A stretch of DNA of 64,000 nt from Pseudomonadota bacterium (lineage in GTDB: Bacteria; Pseudomonadota; Gammaproteobacteria; Xanthomonadales; Xanthomonadaceae). A model generated the notes under the pieces. It ran no database searches, was not told the DNA's origin, and was given only the letters and a program-made list of their open reading frames with translations. Made by a program: the position numbers and the translations under genes. Numbering within the stretch: the first letter of the stretch is position 1; each line of letters opens with the position of its first letter. Positions 62,924 through 64,000 of the stretch are shown one piece after another. The DNA is taken from assembly GCA_018242425.1 (NCBI GenBank), contig JAFEBX010000009.1:62001-126000 (forward strand). Direction: 5' to 3'.

Positions 62924-64000
62924 TTGTCCGAAGAAGAAATCAAGCCCGCCCCGAAGCGTCGTGGCCGTCCGCCCAAGGTGCGTCCCGAAGCCACGGATAC
63001 CGCTCCGGCACCCGCTGCCGTTGAAGTCGCGGCTCCCGCGCCAACCCCGCCTCCCGCACCCGTGCCGGCCGCGGCACCCGTCGCCAGCCAGCCGAGCGCC
63101 CCCGCGCAGACGCAAGACCAGGACCATGGCGGCGGCGAACAGCAGCAGGGCGGCAACGGCGGCCAGCAGCAGAATGGCGGCCCGCGTGAAGACGGCCAGC
63201 GTTTCAACAACAACAATCGCCGCGAGCGCTTCAAGAATCGCCGCGATCGCCAGCGCGAGCGCTATCGCGACCAGGGCCTGCCGAGCGACGACGACGGCCA
63301 GCCCAACGGACCGCCGCCATCGGCGCGACCGATGCCGACGATCCCCGAAGGCTTCCCGCAGTATTCGCTGGGCGACCTCAAGCGCATGCCCGCCCAGAAG
63401 CTGCTCGACATCGCCGAGCAACTGCAGATCCACGAAGGCGTCGCGCGCGCGCGCAAGCAGGACATCATCTTCGCCCTGCTGAAGGTGCTGACCCGCCACG
63501 GCGAAGGCGTCGCCGCCGACGGCGTGCTGGAAATCCTGCCCGACGGCTACGGCTTCCTGCGCGCGGCCGAAGCCAGCTACCTGGCCGGCCCTGACGACAC
63601 CTACATCTCGCCGAGCCAGATCCGCCGCTTCAACCTGCGCACCGGCGACCACATCGCCGGCCGCATCCGCTGGCCCAAGGATGGCGAACGCTACTTCGCG
63701 CTCAACATCGTCGACACCATCAACGGCGAGCCGATCGAAGCCAGCAAGAACAAGACGCTGTTCGAAAACCTGACGCCGCTGTTCCCGCGCAAGCGCTTCA
63801 AGCTCGAGCGCGGCGACGGCTCGTCGGAAGACATCACCGGCCGCATCCTCGACCTGATGGCACCGCAGGGCAAGGGCCAGCGCGCGCTGATCGTGTCGCC
63901 GCCGAAAGCCGGCAAGACGATGATGATGCAGCAGATCGCCACCGCGATCACCACCAATCATCCCGACGTGCACCTGATCGTGTTGCTGATCGACGAACGT
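62924..64000 (+). CDS. rho: Transcription termination factor Rho (partial, 3' end off window)
   Basis: Hexameric RNA helicase that ends transcripts; only the first 359 codons are in the window. TTG start at 62924 with AGGA 7 nt before it. N-terminal basic tail ([12 protein letters not shown]), then a low-complexity insert of about 80 residues rich in Ala/Pro and later Gln/Asn/Gly ([16 protein letters not shown]) ending in an Arg-rich stretch ([15 protein letters not shown]). The Rho N-terminal domain begins at about 150 ([20 protein letters not shown]), with the CSD-type RNA-binding fold ([20 protein letters not shown]), and the ATPase P-loop [14 protein letters not shown] is visible. E. coli Rho lacks the insert. 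Confidence 0.95.
   Translation, partial: MSEEEIKPAPKRRGRPPKVRPEATDTAPAPAAVEVAAPAPTPPPAPVPAAAPVASQPSAPAQTQDQDHGGGEQQQGGNGGQQQNGGPREDGQRFNNNNRRERFKNRRDRQRERYRDQGLPSDDDGQPNGPPPSARPMPTIPEGFPQYSLGDLKRMPAQKLLDIAEQLQIHEGVARARKQDIIFALLKVLTRHGEGVAADGVLEILPDGYGFLRAAEASYLAGPDDTYISPSQIRRFNLRTGDHIAGRIRWPKDGERYFALNIVDTINGEPIEASKNKTLFENLTPLFPRKRFKLERGDGSSEDITGRILDLMAPQGKGQRALIVSPPKAGKTMMMQQIATAITTNHPDVHLIVLLIDER

Overview
The window looks like chromosome from a high-GC gammaproteobacterium of the Xanthomonadaceae/Lysobacteraceae (Lysobacter, Luteimonas or Thermomonas type). The evidence is the gene order rsmB-fmt-def facing LysM-dprA-smg-topA, the tsaC-gltBD block, a xanthomonad-type SppA and Rho, and a protein ending in a domain like the Xanthomonas VirD4-interacting (XVIPCD) T4SS-effector signal. 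The genus is inference.

Positions 1 to about 7850 are the right end of an integrative genomic island, visibly AT-richer than the rest. It carries a two-gene CBASS-type defence unit (four-TM effector plus a CD-NTase with an AGS-C sensor domain), a gene resembling the C-terminal part of RarA, a gene with a degenerate HNH-like/HTH region, three overlapping excisionase/AlpA-like HTH genes, an unknown gene, and a P4-type tyrosine integrase next to the 3' end of a tRNA gene. That tRNA (anticodon CAU, most like tRNA-Ile2) is itself interrupted right after the anticodon by a 243-nt ORF-less group I intron.

Positions 8.2-26.5 kb hold core genes: ribokinase, rpoD, dtd, a lipid A-type acyltransferase with a GT2 core glycosyltransferase, an ArnT-like membrane glycosyltransferase, rsmB-fmt-def, LysM protein, dprA, smg, a pilin-like protein, a GYF-RDD protein, topA, ohr and tsaC. 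Positions 26.6-41.4 kb hold gltBD (glutamate synthase), two DUF4124 secreted proteins, the XVIPCD-like protein, an SDR, sppA, a MATE transporter, DUF3667, DUF4286, and a small DUF3106 lipoprotein pair.

Positions 41.4-64 kb hold priA, preceded by two perfect DnaA boxes in palindrome, a trimeric autotransporter adhesin next to a 7TMR sensor kinase and NarL-type regulator, transaldolase, NDH-2, a TRIC-family protein, rpoH, a DUF3761 protein, pgaBCD (no pgaA), ung, a two-receiver regulator, ftsEX, rhlB, trxA and the start of rho, which runs off the right edge. Surface and biofilm functions (adhesin, PNAG export, LPS genes) therefore sit among housekeeping genes. The most unusual parts are the intron-bearing tRNA used as an island junction, the CBASS unit, and the DnaA-box palindrome at priA.
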